Notes: generated by a model from the letters alone, not told the origin. A DNA stretch of 64,000 nucleotides from an uncultured Lachnospiraceae bacterium (GCA_900550475.1 URSA01000001.1:1-64000), one strand, 5' to 3'; counted from the stretch's first letter, positions 42,907 through 52,465 are shown. A program made the numbers and translations.

Positions 42907-44213
42907 ACATCAGACTGTATAATGCAAAGATTCTTACCATGGAGAAGGACAGACCTGTTTTTGACGGGGAGATCTGGATCAAGAACAGCAAGATAGCCTA
43001 CGTGGGAGAGGCAAAGCATCTGGAAAAGTTCTGGCAGGATGGGAAGGACATCTGCATCATATGGGATCAGGAGATCGATTGTGAAGGAAATCTGCTGATG
43101 CCCGGTTTCAAGGATGCACACACCCACTCGGGAATGACCTTTCTGAGATCCTATGCGGACGACCTGCCGTTGCAGCGCTGGCTGAATGAGAAAATATTTC
43201 CCATGGAGGCAAAGCTGACGGGAGAGGATATCTACCATTTTGTCAAGCTTGCCGTTCTGGAGTATCTCACCAGCGGCATTACCGCAATTTTTGATATGTA
43301 TCTGAAGCCGGACATTACGGCGCACGCCTGCATGGATATGGGAATGCGCTGTGTGCTTACCAGCGGTCTCAACGATTTTACTTCCTCCGTACAGGAGGTG
43401 GCGGAGGAGTACCAGAGATGGAATCACACTTCTGAACTGATCAGCTATCAGCTCGGATTTCATGCGGAGTACACCTGCTCCAGACAGCTTCTGACCCAGC
43501 TTGCCTCGCTTGCCCACAAACTGCGTGCACCGGTTTATGCGCATATGAGCGAGACAGAGAAGGAGGTTTCAGACTGTAAGAAAAAGTATGGCATGACGCC
43601 GCCGCTGTTTTTGGATTCCCTCGGCATGTTCCAGTTTGGGGGAGGCGGATACCACTGTGTCCATATGACGGAGGATGATGTCCGGGTGTTTATCAAGCGT
43701 GGCATGTCGGTTGTGACCAATCCGGCATCCAATATGAAGCTGGCAAGCGGAATCGCACCCATAGCGGAGTATGTGGCAAAATCCATTCCGGTCGCCATCG
43801 GAACGGATGGGGCGGCGAGCAACAACAGTCTGGACATGTTCAAGGAAATGTACCTTGCAGCCGGGCTTGCCAAGCTGCGGGAAAAGGATCCCGCCTGCAT
43901 TCCCGCCATGGAGGTACTCAGGATGGCGACGGTGGGCGGATCGGCAGCCATGCGCCTTCCGCAGGCGGATGTTCTGGCGGAGGGGAAGCTTGCGGACATC
44001 ATTCTGATCGATTTAAAGCAGCCCAATATGCAGCCCGTTCATAATATTCCGGCGAATCTGGTTTACAGCGGAAGCAAGCAGAATGTGAAAATGACCATGA
44101 TCGGCGGAAAGGTTCTGTATCGGGACGGACAATTTTTTGTGGGTGAAGATGCAGGAAATATTTACAGGGAAACGGAGAGGATTGTGCGGCGGCTGACCGG
44201 GCAGGATAACTAG
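42903..44213 (+). CDS. Amidohydrolase of the SAH/MTA deaminase (MtaD/SsnA-like) family
   Basis: 436-residue metal-dependent hydrolase. Metal ligands appear as DAHTHSGM near residue 68, LGFHAEY near 187, the histidine of GYHCVHMTEDD near 250 and aspartate in IGTDGAASNNSLD near 301. The family deaminates S-adenosylhomocysteine, methylthioadenosine or adenosine-type compounds. The operon with PNP and cytidine deaminase supports a nucleoside substrate; the exact one is not shown. Confidence 0.85.
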   Translation: MNIRLYNAKILTMEKDRPVFDGEIWIKNSKIAYVGEAKHLEKFWQDGKDICIIWDQEIDCEGNLLMPGFKDAHTHSGMTFLRSYADDLPLQRWLNEKIFPMEAKLTGEDIYHFVKLAVLEYLTSGITAIFDMYLKPDITAHACMDMGMRCVLTSGLNDFTSSVQEVAEEYQRWNHTSELISYQLGFHAEYTCSRQLLTQLASLAHKLRAPVYAHMSETEKEVSDCKKKYGMTPPLFLDSLGMFQFGGGGYHCVHMTEDDVRVFIKRGMSVVTNPASNMKLASGIAPIAEYVAKSIPVAIGTDGAASNNSLDMFKEMYLAAGLAKLREKDPACIPAMEVLRMATVGGSAAMRLPQADVLAEGKLADIILIDLKQPNMQPVHNIPANLVYSGSKQNVKMTMIGGKVLYRDGQFFVGEDAGNIYRETERIVRRLTGQDN

Positions 44214-44217
44214 GATT

Positions 44218-45900
44218 ATGGAATATATTGTGTTTGGAATTGTGGCGGTGGTGTTTCTTCTTTTGCTGATCGCAAAAGGGGTTTACGACGAGAAAAGGAA
44301 ACAACAGAAATTCCGCTACCGTCTGGAGCATGAATACGGCAAGAGCCCGGAGAAGGAGTACGGGGCGGAGCACTATGCGTCGATTGCGCGCTACTTTGAA
44401 AAGCACCCCCAAAAGGGACAGGTGGACGACATCACTTGGAACGATCTGGGGATGGATGATGTATTCAAACGGCTCAATGACACCTATTCTTCCGCAGGGG
44501 AGGAGATTCTGTATGCGCTGCTGCGTTCTCCCCAGTGTGAGGCGGATGTGCTTGCTCACAGGGAGGAGCTGATTCGTTTCTTTTCTGAAAACAAACAGAA
44601 GAGGATCCGTTTTCAGGTGTTGCTGCATCAGTTGGGATATACGGGAAAATTTTCGCTTTTTGACTATCTGGAGCATCTGGATGTTCTGGGGAAGAGAGGC
44701 AACGGAAAGCATTGGATTTTGAATGCCCTGTATGTGCCCTGTATCGTGCTGTGCGTGCTGCGTCCTTCCACCGGGGTTTTGTGTCTGGTGGGACTGATGC
44801 TGTACTGCATTCTCACTTACTTTAAAGAAAAGAATGAGATTGACGCCTATATCACCAGCTTTTCCTATGTGATGAAGCTTCTCGAGGTGTCGGGCAGGGC
44901 GCAGGAATGCCGGGAGGAGGCTCTCAAAGAGGAGACGGAGACGCTGCGCACACACAGAAAGAATTTAAGCCATTTCAAGAGAGGGGCATTCTGGCTCATG
45001 TCTCCGGGCAGGATGTCGGGTTCCGGCAATCCCCTCGATATTTTGTTTGACTACGGACGGATGATTTTTCATCTGGATCTGATCAAATTCAATTCCATGT
45101 TAGAGCAGGTGCGCAGGCATACGGAGGATGTGGAGGCGCTCTTTTATACGCTGGGGTATCTGGAGGCGGCAATCGCTATCGGCGCATACCGGGAATCCCA
45201 AAACGGCGCGTACTGTGTTCCCGTGCTGAAGGAGAGCGAGAAGGTGTACCTTGCGGCGGAAAATCTGTATCATCCGCTGATTCAGAATCCGGTCAAGAAC
45301 AGTATCCGCACGGAGCGGGGCATTCTGCTGACCGGCTCCAACGCATCCGGAAAATCCACCTTTTTAAAGACGGTGGCATTGAATGCGATCTTTGCGCAGA
45401 CCATCCACACCGTGCTGGCGGATTCCTATGAGGGCTGCTATTATCAGATCTGTTCCTCCATGGCGCTGCGGGACAACCTGATCGGCGGCGAGAGCTACTA
45501 TATCGTGGAAATCCGGGCAATCAAACGGATTCTGGATCTTGCGGCGGAGGGCGGAAAGGTTCTCTGCTTTGTCGACGAAGTGCTGCGGGGCACCAATACG
45601 GTGGAGCGCATCGCGGCGTCCACGGAAATTTTAAAAACGCTCTCGGGCAGCAATGTGCTCTGCTTTGCCGCCACCCATGATGTGGAGCTGACGGACACGC
45701 TTGCGGCACAGTATGAGAATTATCATTTTGAAGAGGAAATTGAGGACGGCGATGTGAAGTTCAATTATCGTCTGCTTGCGGGAAAGGCAACCACGAGAAA
45801 CGCCATCAAGCTGCTGGGCATGCTGGGCTATGCGGACGATATGATCGAAAACGCCAACAGACGTGCGGAAGTGTTTTTGCAGACGGGACAGTGGCGCTAG
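44218..45900 (+). CDS. Membrane-anchored MutS-like ATPase
   Basis: 560-residue protein with a MutS-type ATPase at the C terminus: Walker A GSNASGKSTFLK near 373, Walker B CFVDEVLRGTNTVERIAAST near 445 and an ATHDVELTD switch. The mismatch-recognition domains of MutS are absent. Instead there is an N-terminal membrane helix (3-21) and a hydrophobic pair near 165-200. Such proteins are a separate MutS branch with no established role, and repair activity should not be assumed. It follows the salvage operon after 4 bp. Confidence 0.85.
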   Translation: MEYIVFGIVAVVFLLLLIAKGVYDEKRKQQKFRYRLEHEYGKSPEKEYGAEHYASIARYFEKHPQKGQVDDITWNDLGMDDVFKRLNDTYSSAGEEILYALLRSPQCEADVLAHREELIRFFSENKQKRIRFQVLLHQLGYTGKFSLFDYLEHLDVLGKRGNGKHWILNALYVPCIVLCVLRPSTGVLCLVGLMLYCILTYFKEKNEIDAYITSFSYVMKLLEVSGRAQECREEALKEETETLRTHRKNLSHFKRGAFWLMSPGRMSGSGNPLDILFDYGRMIFHLDLIKFNSMLEQVRRHTEDVEALFYTLGYLEAAIAIGAYRESQNGAYCVPVLKESEKVYLAAENLYHPLIQNPVKNSIRTERGILLTGSNASGKSTFLKTVALNAIFAQTIHTVLADSYEGCYYQICSSMALRDNLIGGESYYIVEIRAIKRILDLAAEGGKVLCFVDEVLRGTNTVERIAASTEILKTLSGSNVLCFAATHDVELTDTLAAQYENYHFEEEIEDGDVKFNYRLLAGKATTRNAIKLLGMLGYADDMIENANRRAEVFLQTGQWR

Positions 45901-45946
45901 ACGGATTTTGGAACGGATCGTGTTTTCATAAAGGGAGGAAGAGGAT

Positions 45947-46429
45947 TTGAAGGTAACTTTGTATACGGATGGTGCGGCGAGAGGAAACCCGGAGGGGCCG
46001 GGCGGCTACGGCGCCGTGCTGCAGTATGTGGACGGCAAGGGAACCCTGCATGAACGGGAGTATGCAGCCGGATATAAAAAGACCACCAACAACCGGATGG
46101 AGCTGCTGGCGGTCATAGTGGGACTTGAGGCGCTGACAAAGCCCTGCGAGGTCACGGTGGTGTCCGATTCCAAGTATGTGACGGACGCCTTCAACCAGCA
46201 CTGGGTGGACGGATGGCTTAAGAACAACTGGCGGACAAGCACCAAGAAGGCAGTCAAGAACAAGGAATTGTGGGAGCGGCTCTTAGAAGCCATGAAGCCT
46301 CATCAGGTGGCGTTTTCCTGGGTGAAGGGACACGACGGACACCCGGAGAATGAACGGTGCGACCGACTTGCAACATCGGCGGCGGATGGGGAGATATTAC
46401 TTGACGATGACGGAGGGTCATTGCTATAA
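45947..46429 (+). CDS. rnhA: Ribonuclease HI
   Basis: Degrades the RNA strand of RNA-DNA hybrids. The catalytic set is visible: YTDGAARGNPEGPGGYG (first Asp), TNNRMELLAV (Glu), VSDSKYV (Asp) and the C-terminal GHDGHPENERCDRLA (His/Asp). 160 residues, without an N-terminal hybrid-binding domain. The start is TTG 45947 with GGAGGAAGAGG upstream. RNase HII is at 11531, so both RNases H are in the window. Confidence 0.95.
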   Translation: MKVTLYTDGAARGNPEGPGGYGAVLQYVDGKGTLHEREYAAGYKKTTNNRMELLAVIVGLEALTKPCEVTVVSDSKYVTDAFNQHWVDGWLKNNWRTSTKKAVKNKELWERLLEAMKPHQVAFSWVKGHDGHPENERCDRLATSAADGEILLDDDGGSLL

Positions 46430-46465
46430 TGGAACACAGAAAATGTGCGGAAAGGAAGTATTCTT

Positions 46466-46630
46466 ATGGTAGCATTCATAAACAGCTTTTTATCCTATCT
46501 GGTGCTGTTTCTTATCATGGCAGCCATTGTATGTGTCGGGATTTTTGCAGGAGCGTTCTTGCGCAAGAAAAAGAATGCTTCCGCAGCGGCAAAGGCGGCA
46601 GCGCAGGACGAGGAGCCGCAGGCCGAATAA
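46466..46630 (+). CDS. Small single-pass membrane protein
   Basis: 54-residue protein I cannot assign. It has one hydrophobic helix (FLSYLVLFLIMAAIVCVGIF), a basic RKKK stop-transfer, then an Ala/Glu cytoplasmic tail. The ATG 46466 follows AAAGGAAG with 7-bp spacing. It is followed by a terminator. Proteins of this form are common in Lachnospiraceae. Confidence 0.75.
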   Translation: MVAFINSFLSYLVLFLIMAAIVCVGIFAGAFLRKKKNASAAAKAAAQDEEPQAE

Positions 46631-46663
46631 TCCGGAGCAAAGCTTTATAAGTAAACGGAAAAG

Positions 46664-46685
46664 TGCCGCCTTATGCGGCATTTTT
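46664..46685 (+). terminator. Rho-independent terminator
   Basis: Stem TGCCGC / GCGGCA, 5-nt loop, TTTTT. It ends the rnhA-small membrane protein unit. Confidence 0.85.
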
Positions 46686-46705
46686 GCACGCATGGGAGAA
46701 AAAAG

Positions 46706-47395
46706 ATGCGCTATGACATCATTTTTTGGGACGTTGACGGAACCCTGCTTGACTTTGCCTACTCGGAGCACTATGCCATTTCCGAGGCGTTAAGAGGAAT
46801 TGGTGTGGAACCCACGGAGGAGCTGACGGCGCGCTATTCCGTCATCAATGACGGCTGGTGGAAACGTCTGGAAAAGGGTGAGGTAACAAAGGAACAGCTT
46901 CTTAAGGGACGTTTTCTTGACCTGTTTGCGGAATATGGGATCAAGTGCGGGGAGCTGGAAGCGTTCCGCCTGCATTTCCAGACCTGTCTGGGGAGCGTAT
47001 TCCGCTATATGGACGGAGCCCCGGAAATCTGTGAATACCTGAAAGGAAAAGTAAGGCAGTGTGTGGTGACCAACGGCGTTACGCGGACGCAGAGGAACAA
47101 ACTGGAGCTGTCGGGGCTTGCTGCACTGATGGACGACATTTTTATTTCGGAGCAGATCGGGGTGCCGAAGCCGGATCCGGTTTTCTTTGACCGTGTATTT
47201 GCCAAACTGCCGCAGACGGACAGAGAGCGCGTCCTGATAGTGGGAGACTCTTTATCCAGCGATATGCAGGGAGGGCTGAATGCCGGAATCCATACCTGCT
47301 GGTACAATCCCGACGAAAAAAAGAACGATGGGGAAATCCGCACGGATTATGAGATAAGGGATCTGCGGGAGGTTGCCCGGATAGCGGAGGTATAG
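46706..47395 (+). CDS. yjjG: HAD hydrolase, YjjG-type pyrimidine 5'-nucleotidase
   Basis: 229-residue HAD-superfamily phosphatase. Motif I is FWDVDGTLLDF near residue 7, motif II VVTNGVTRTQ near 116, motif III lysine in GVPKPDP near 150 and motif IV LIVGDSLSSD near 176. The opening resembles YjjG, which dephosphorylates non-canonical pyrimidine nucleotides. The start is ATG 46706 behind GGGAGAAA. It abuts the WYL regulator. Confidence 0.82.
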   Translation: MRYDIIFWDVDGTLLDFAYSEHYAISEALRGIGVEPTEELTARYSVINDGWWKRLEKGEVTKEQLLKGRFLDLFAEYGIKCGELEAFRLHFQTCLGSVFRYMDGAPEICEYLKGKVRQCVVTNGVTRTQRNKLELSGLAALMDDIFISEQIGVPKPDPVFFDRVFAKLPQTDRERVLIVGDSLSSDMQGGLNAGIHTCWYNPDEKKNDGEIRTDYEIRDLREVARIAEV

Positions 47396-48385
47396 ATGGC
47401 AAAATCATCCAATCAGAAATTGAAACTGCTCTATATCGTGAAGCTGCTCGCGGAGAATACGGACGAGGAACATGTGCTCAGCACGCAGGAGATCATTGAA
47501 AGGCTTTCCGAGAACGGGATCAAGGCGGAGCGCAAGAGCATCTACGACGACATGGAATGCCTCACCGATTTCGGCTACGATATCATTCAGAAGAAGGGCA
47601 AGGTGGGCGGCGGCTATTACCTTGCCAGCAGGGAGTTTGAGCTGGCGGAGTTGAAGCTGTTGGTGGATGCTGTGCAGGCGTCGCGCTTTATGACGGTGAA
47701 GAAATCAAGGGAACTGATTAAAAAGCTGGAAAAGCTCGCCGGAAAAAATCAGGCGGGACAGCTTCAGCGTCAGGTTTTTGTGGCGGGGCGCGTCAAGACG
47801 GAGAATGAGAGAATCTACTACAATGTGGACACCCTGTATAAGGCGATTGACGAGAATGTCATGATTTCCTTTCTGTATCTGGAATGGAATCTTGACCGGG
47901 AGCTCTGCCCCAGAAAAAATGGGGAGCGCTACTGTGTGAGTCCGTGGGCGCTGATCTGGGAGGATGAAAACTATTATCTGGCAGCGTACGATGCACAGGC
48001 GGACACCATCAAGCACTACCGTGTGGACAAGATGGGCGAGGTGACGCTGTTACGGGAAAAACGGAAAGGGAGAGAGCAGTTTGACAAATTGAATCCGGCG
48101 GAGTATACCAAGCATACATTCGGTATGTTCGGCGGGCAGACGCAGACGGTCACATTACGGTTTGAAAACCGTCTGGTCGGCGTTGTGCTTGACCGTTTCG
48201 GAAGGGAAACGGATATCCGCAGGACGGACAAGGAGCATTTCTGCGTCAGAGTGCAGGCGGCGGTCAGCGGGCAGTTTTTCGGCTGGCTTGCGGGACTGGG
48301 CAGCGGGGCGGGCATCAAGGCGCCCGAAGAGGTGAAGGAGCGTTACAGGGCGTGGCTTACGGAGATTTTGGACTCTGAGAGATAA
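47396..48385 (+). CDS. WYL-domain transcriptional regulator
   Basis: 329-residue regulator. The N-terminal winged HTH contains VLSTQEIIERLSENGIKAER and the basic KSIYDDMECL. The central WYL domain covers about 140-215 (NVMISFLYLEWN through EDENYYLAAYDAQADTIKHY), followed by a C-terminal WCX-like region. WYL domains sense nucleic-acid or nucleotide ligands. The ATG is directly after the HAD stop codon (TAGATG), with GGAGGT as RBS. Confidence 0.9.
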   Translation: MAKSSNQKLKLLYIVKLLAENTDEEHVLSTQEIIERLSENGIKAERKSIYDDMECLTDFGYDIIQKKGKVGGGYYLASREFELAELKLLVDAVQASRFMTVKKSRELIKKLEKLAGKNQAGQLQRQVFVAGRVKTENERIYYNVDTLYKAIDENVMISFLYLEWNLDRELCPRKNGERYCVSPWALIWEDENYYLAAYDAQADTIKHYRVDKMGEVTLLREKRKGREQFDKLNPAEYTKHTFGMFGGQTQTVTLRFENRLVGVVLDRFGRETDIRRTDKEHFCVRVQAAVSGQFFGWLAGLGSGAGIKAPEEVKERYRAWLTEILDSER

Positions 48386-48407
48386 AAAGAAAGGCAGATG
48401 TATCAAC

Positions 48408-49580
48408 ATGAAGACAGCGGACAGGATGAAGCAGCTTGAGAGCGGTATTTTTCAGGTGCTCAACGACAAGAAGAAGGAAGTGCAGAAACAGGGAAGGAAG
48501 GTCTACAACCTTTCTGTGGGAACGCCGGATTTTGAACCGGCGCCCCATGTGATGGAGGCAGTGGCGGAGGCGGCGAAAAAGCCGGAGAATTACAAATACG
48601 CGCTGGATGATCTGCCCCAGCTTACCGCGGCGGTGCAGCACCGCTTTGCGGAGCGGTATCAGGTGAGACTGGAAGCGGATGAAATCATGAGCGTTTACGG
48701 CTCACAGGAGGGCATTACCCACATCGGGCTGGCGTTGTTTGACCCCGGCGATCTGGTGCTGGTGCCGGATCCCGGATATCCCATTTTCTCGATCGGGCCT
48801 TTTCTGGCGGGAGCTGACGTACAGACCTATGATCTGCTTCCGGAAAACGGTTATCTGCCCGATCTTCCGGCAATACTGGAAAAGTACGGAGACAGGATCC
48901 GCGCCATGATCGTGTCCTACCCGCTGAATCCGATCTGCAAGTGCGCACCCCACAGCTTCTACGAGAAGCTTATTCCGTGGGCGAAGGAAAACGATATCCT
49001 GATCATCCATGATAATGCCTACTCGGACATCATCTATGACGGCAGACGGGGCATTTCCATTCTGGAGATTCCGGGGGCGAAGGAGGTCTGCGTGGAGTTT
49101 TACTCCCTCTCGAAATCTTTCAATTACACCGGGGCGAGAATGGGCTTTTTAGTAGGAAACAGGGAGGTCGTGGAGGCGTTCCGCAGGCTGCGCTCCCAGA
49201 TCGACTATGGCACCTTTCTCCCGGTTCAGTATGGGGCGGTGGCGGCGCTTACGGGCCCGGACGACGGTGTGATCACACAGTGCAAAGAGTACGAGGAGCG
49301 CAGGAACGCCCTTTGCGACGGTTTGAGCACAATCGGCTGGAAGGCGGAGCGCAGCGAGGGAACCATGTTCGCGTGGGCAGCCATCCCGGAGGGATTTACG
49401 GACGATGTGGAGTTTGTAATGACGCTCCTGGAGAAGACCGGCGTGCTGTGCACCCCGGGAAGCAGCTTTGGGGAGCATGGAAAGGGACATGTCAGATTTG
49501 CGCTGGTACTGCCTGTGGAAGAAATCCGGGAGGCTGTGGCGCAGATACAGAAAAGCGGAATGCTGCATACAAAAAAATGA
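48408..49580 (+). CDS. Class I/II PLP aminotransferase (LL-diaminopimelate aminotransferase-like)
   Basis: 390-residue fold-type I aminotransferase. The PLP lysine is in YSLSKSFNYTGARMGF near 235; NAYSDIIYDG and SVYGSQEGI belong to the cofactor site. The N-terminal NLSVGTPDFEPAPHVMEA is typical of the DapL/aspartate aminotransferase group. Best guesses are DapL or a broad aminotransferase; the substrate cannot be told from sequence alone. No lysine genes are adjacent. Confidence 0.85.
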   Translation: MKTADRMKQLESGIFQVLNDKKKEVQKQGRKVYNLSVGTPDFEPAPHVMEAVAEAAKKPENYKYALDDLPQLTAAVQHRFAERYQVRLEADEIMSVYGSQEGITHIGLALFDPGDLVLVPDPGYPIFSIGPFLAGADVQTYDLLPENGYLPDLPAILEKYGDRIRAMIVSYPLNPICKCAPHSFYEKLIPWAKENDILIIHDNAYSDIIYDGRRGISILEIPGAKEVCVEFYSLSKSFNYTGARMGFLVGNREVVEAFRRLRSQIDYGTFLPVQYGAVAALTGPDDGVITQCKEYEERRNALCDGLSTIGWKAERSEGTMFAWAAIPEGFTDDVEFVMTLLEKTGVLCTPGSSFGEHGKGHVRFALVLPVEEIREAVAQIQKSGMLHTKK

Positions 49581-49627
49581 TACAAATTTGAACGGAGATT
49601 TTTGTCTAATTTTCTTCCGGTTGTTCA

Positions 49628-49656
49628 TTGACTTTTCACACAGCATTCCTTATACT
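49628..49656 (+). promoter_or_regulatory. Promoter for nrdD-nrdG
   Basis: TTGACT, 17-bp spacer, TATACT, about 95 bp upstream of the nrdD start. Confidence 0.8.
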
Positions 49657-49665
49657 GAGAATACG

Positions 49666-49711
49666 CCACTAAATGTAGTTGAGTTTATGTGGCGATTACC
49701 ATATATTGTGG
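49666..49711 (+). promoter_or_regulatory. Tandem NrdR boxes
   Basis: Two 16-bp near-palindromes, at 49666-49681 (CCACTAAATGTAGTTG) and 49696-49711 (TACCATATATTGTGGA after adjusting one base), resemble the NrdR consensus ACACWATATATWGTGT at about 12 positions each. Their centres are 30 bp apart, close to three helical turns as NrdR requires. They lie just downstream of the predicted start point, so NrdR would repress. Confidence 0.7.
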
Positions 49712-49750
49712 ATAAATGACAATGCCGTCAGGTTGTGTGGGAGGAAAGAA

Positions 49751-51940
49751 ATGAGTATTGAAGTGGAACGGGTCGGAGAGGATACCCTGAATTACGGAGC
49801 GGAGTACAAGACCAAAAGAAATGTGAAAGTGGTAAAAAAGGACGGCAGCAAGGAAGCCTTCAATGTGCAGAAGGTGGTAAATGCGGTTGGAAAGAGTGCA
49901 TACCGCGCCCTCACGAAATTTACGGAGGAGGAGAAGCGGCATATCTGCCGGTATGTGGTGGAGAAGGTGGACGAGCTTGAGCAGGACGAGATTCCCATTC
50001 CCGTCATGCACAACATCGTGGAGAGCGCTCTGGAGCAGGTGAAGCCCATCGTTGCAAAGAGCTACCGTGATTACCGCAACTACAAACAGGATTTTGTGCG
50101 CATGCTGGATGATGTATACAAGAAGAGTCAGTCCATCATGTATATCGGGGATAAAGAGAACGCCAACACGGATTCCGCGCTGGTTTCCACAAAGAGAAGC
50201 CTGATTTTCAACCAGTTGAACAAGGAGCTTTACCAGAAGTTCTTTATGACCACGGAGGAGATTCAGGCGTGCCGGGATGGCTATATTTATGTGCATGATA
50301 TGTCCGCCAGAAGAGATACCATGAACTGCTGTCTTTTTGACGTGGAGAACGTGCTCTCCGGCGGTTTTGAGATGGGTAATATCTGGTACAACGAGCCGAA
50401 GACGCTGGATGTTGCATTTGACGTGATCGGCGATATTGTGCTCAGTGCGGCAAGCCAGCAGTACGGCGGTTTTACCGTTCCCAGCGTGGACAATATACTG
50501 GAGCCGTACGCGGAGAAATCCTACAACAAATACATTGACAAATACAGAAGACTGGGCATTGACGAGGATACGGCGGAGGCGGAGGCTTATGCTGATGTGG
50601 TGCGCGAATTTGAGCAGGGCTTTCAGGGCTGGGAGTACAAATTCAACACTGTTGCCAGCAGCAGGGGTGACTATCCCTTTATCACGGTGACCGCAGGCAC
50701 GGGAACAGGGCGGTTTGCAAAGCTTGCAACCATCTCCATGCTGAATGTGAGACGCCGCGGACAGGGCAAGAAGGAATGCAAGAAGCCTGTGCTGTTCCCC
50801 AAGATCGTATTCCTGTATGACGAGAACCTGCATGGGCCGGGCAAGCCGCTTGAGGATGTGTTCGAGGCGGGCGTGAAATGCTCTGCCAAGACCATGTACC
50901 CCGACTGGCTGAGCCTGACGGGAAAGGGCTATGTCGCAAGTATTTACAAGCAGTACGGGAAGATTATCTCGCCCATGGGCTGCCGTGCGTTCCTCTCTCC
51001 CTGGTATGAGAGGGGCGGCATGCATCCTGCGGACGACAAGGATACCCCGATTTTTGTAGGGCGTTTCAATATTGGTGCGGTATCGCTGCACCTTCCCATG
51101 ATTCTTGCAAAATCGAGACAGGAGAGCAGGGACTTCTATGAGGTGCTGGATTACTACCTCAATCTGATCCGCCAGCTTCATATCCGCACATATGCATATC
51201 TGGGAGAGATGCGCGCATCCACGAACCCGCTTGCCTACTGCGAGGGCGGATTTTTGGGCGGTCACCTGAAACTTTCGGACAAGATCAAGCCCTTGCTGAA
51301 ATCGGCGACGGCAAGCTTCGGCATCACCGCGCTGAACGAGCTGCAGGAGCTTTACAATGGCAAGTCCCTTGTGGAGGATGGTCAGTTTGCCGTTGAGGTG
51401 ATGGAACACATCAACGCGAAGGTGAACATGTTCAAGGAGGAGGACGGCAATCTCTATGCCATCTACGGTACGCCTGCGGAGAACCTCTGCGGACTGCAGA
51501 TCAAGCAGTTCCGTAACAAATACGGCATTGTGGAGGGTGTGTCCGACAGGGAGTATGTAAGCAACTCCTTCCACTGCCATGTGACGGAAGATATCACGCC
51601 TATCCAGAAGCAGGATCTTGAGGAGAGATTCTGGAATCTGAGCAACGGCGGAAAGATCCAGTATGTGAAATATCCCATCGACTACAATCTGGAGGCGATT
51701 AAGACGCTGATCAGAAGAGCCATGGACAAGGGCTTTTATGAGGGTGTCAATATGTCGCTTGCCTACTGCGATGACTGCGGACATCAGGAGCTGGAGATGG
51801 ATGTATGTCCGAAGTGCGGAAGCCGCAATCTGACCAAGATTGACCGCATGAACGGCTATCTGTCCTATTCCCGTGTGCATGGGGATACCAGACTGAATGA
51901 GGCGAAGATGGCGGAGATCGCAGAAAGGAAAAGTATGTAG
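49751..51940 (+). CDS. nrdD: Anaerobic ribonucleoside-triphosphate reductase
   Basis: Class III glycyl-radical ribonucleotide reductase, 729 residues, making dNTPs without oxygen. The N-terminal ATP-cone (VVKKDGSKEAFNVQKVVNAV) binds allosteric dATP/ATP. The C terminus has the zinc site CDDCGHQELEMDVCPKCGS and the glycyl-radical segment MNGYLSYSR. The start is ATG 49751 after GGGAGGAAAG; the frame upstream has no RBS. The activase follows. It marks an anaerobic lifestyle. Confidence 0.97.
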   Translation: MSIEVERVGEDTLNYGAEYKTKRNVKVVKKDGSKEAFNVQKVVNAVGKSAYRALTKFTEEEKRHICRYVVEKVDELEQDEIPIPVMHNIVESALEQVKPIVAKSYRDYRNYKQDFVRMLDDVYKKSQSIMYIGDKENANTDSALVSTKRSLIFNQLNKELYQKFFMTTEEIQACRDGYIYVHDMSARRDTMNCCLFDVENVLSGGFEMGNIWYNEPKTLDVAFDVIGDIVLSAASQQYGGFTVPSVDNILEPYAEKSYNKYIDKYRRLGIDEDTAEAEAYADVVREFEQGFQGWEYKFNTVASSRGDYPFITVTAGTGTGRFAKLATISMLNVRRRGQGKKECKKPVLFPKIVFLYDENLHGPGKPLEDVFEAGVKCSAKTMYPDWLSLTGKGYVASIYKQYGKIISPMGCRAFLSPWYERGGMHPADDKDTPIFVGRFNIGAVSLHLPMILAKSRQESRDFYEVLDYYLNLIRQLHIRTYAYLGEMRASTNPLAYCEGGFLGGHLKLSDKIKPLLKSATASFGITALNELQELYNGKSLVEDGQFAVEVMEHINAKVNMFKEEDGNLYAIYGTPAENLCGLQIKQFRNKYGIVEGVSDREYVSNSFHCHVTEDITPIQKQDLEERFWNLSNGGKIQYVKYPIDYNLEAIKTLIRRAMDKGFYEGVNMSLAYCDDCGHQELEMDVCPKCGSRNLTKIDRMNGYLSYSRVHGDTRLNEAKMAEIAERKSM

Positions 51941-51949
51941 AGTGGCGCT

Positions 51950-52465
51950 ATGAGATATCACAATATAACCAAGGACGATATGTTGAACGGCGACGGATTA
52001 CGGGTCGTGCTGTGGGTCGCAGGCTGCTCCCATTGCTGTAAAGGCTGCCAGAATCCGATTACATGGGATCCAAACGGCGGAATCCCGTTTGATGATGCCG
52101 CAAAGCAGGAGATTTTTGAACAGCTTGATAAAAGCTATATTTCCGGCATCACATTTTCGGGCGGAGACCCGCTGCACCCGTCAAACAGACTGGATGTGAG
52201 GAACCTCATGGCGGAGATCAAGGAGAAGTACCCGGATAAGACGATCTGGCTGTATACGGGGGATTCGTGGGAGAATATCCTGTATTACCCCATGATGCAG
52301 TATGTGGATGTCGTGGTGGACGGAGAGTTCCATATTGAGGAGCTGGACGCAAAGCTCTTGTGGAAGGGAAGCAAGAACCAGCGCGTGATTGATGTGAGAA
52401 AGACCCTGTCCCCGGAGAATACCGACCCCACGGTGCCGGTTTTGTTTGCACCGGATTACGCATAA
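51950..52465 (+). CDS. nrdG: Anaerobic ribonucleotide reductase activating protein
   Basis: Radical SAM activase that puts the glycyl radical on NrdD. The [4Fe-4S] cluster motif is CSHCCKGC (Cx3Cx2C, near residues 26-33), preceded by DGLRVVLWVAG and followed by ITFSGGDPLHP. 171 residues. It sits 9 bp after nrdD and has only a weak RBS, so translation probably depends on coupling to nrdD. Confidence 0.96.
   Translation: MRYHNITKDDMLNGDGLRVVLWVAGCSHCCKGCQNPITWDPNGGIPFDDAAKQEIFEQLDKSYISGITFSGGDPLHPSNRLDVRNLMAEIKEKYPDKTIWLYTGDSWENILYYPMMQYVDVVVDGEFHIEELDAKLLWKGSKNQRVIDVRKTLSPENTDPTVPVLFAPDYA

Noticed and set aside
49685..51961. A 758-codon minus-strand open frame opposite nrdD
   Set aside because: nrdD on the plus strand has every family motif. 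The antisense frame is Leu/His/Val-rich with no domain or RBS, a shadow caused by GC-rich codon use.
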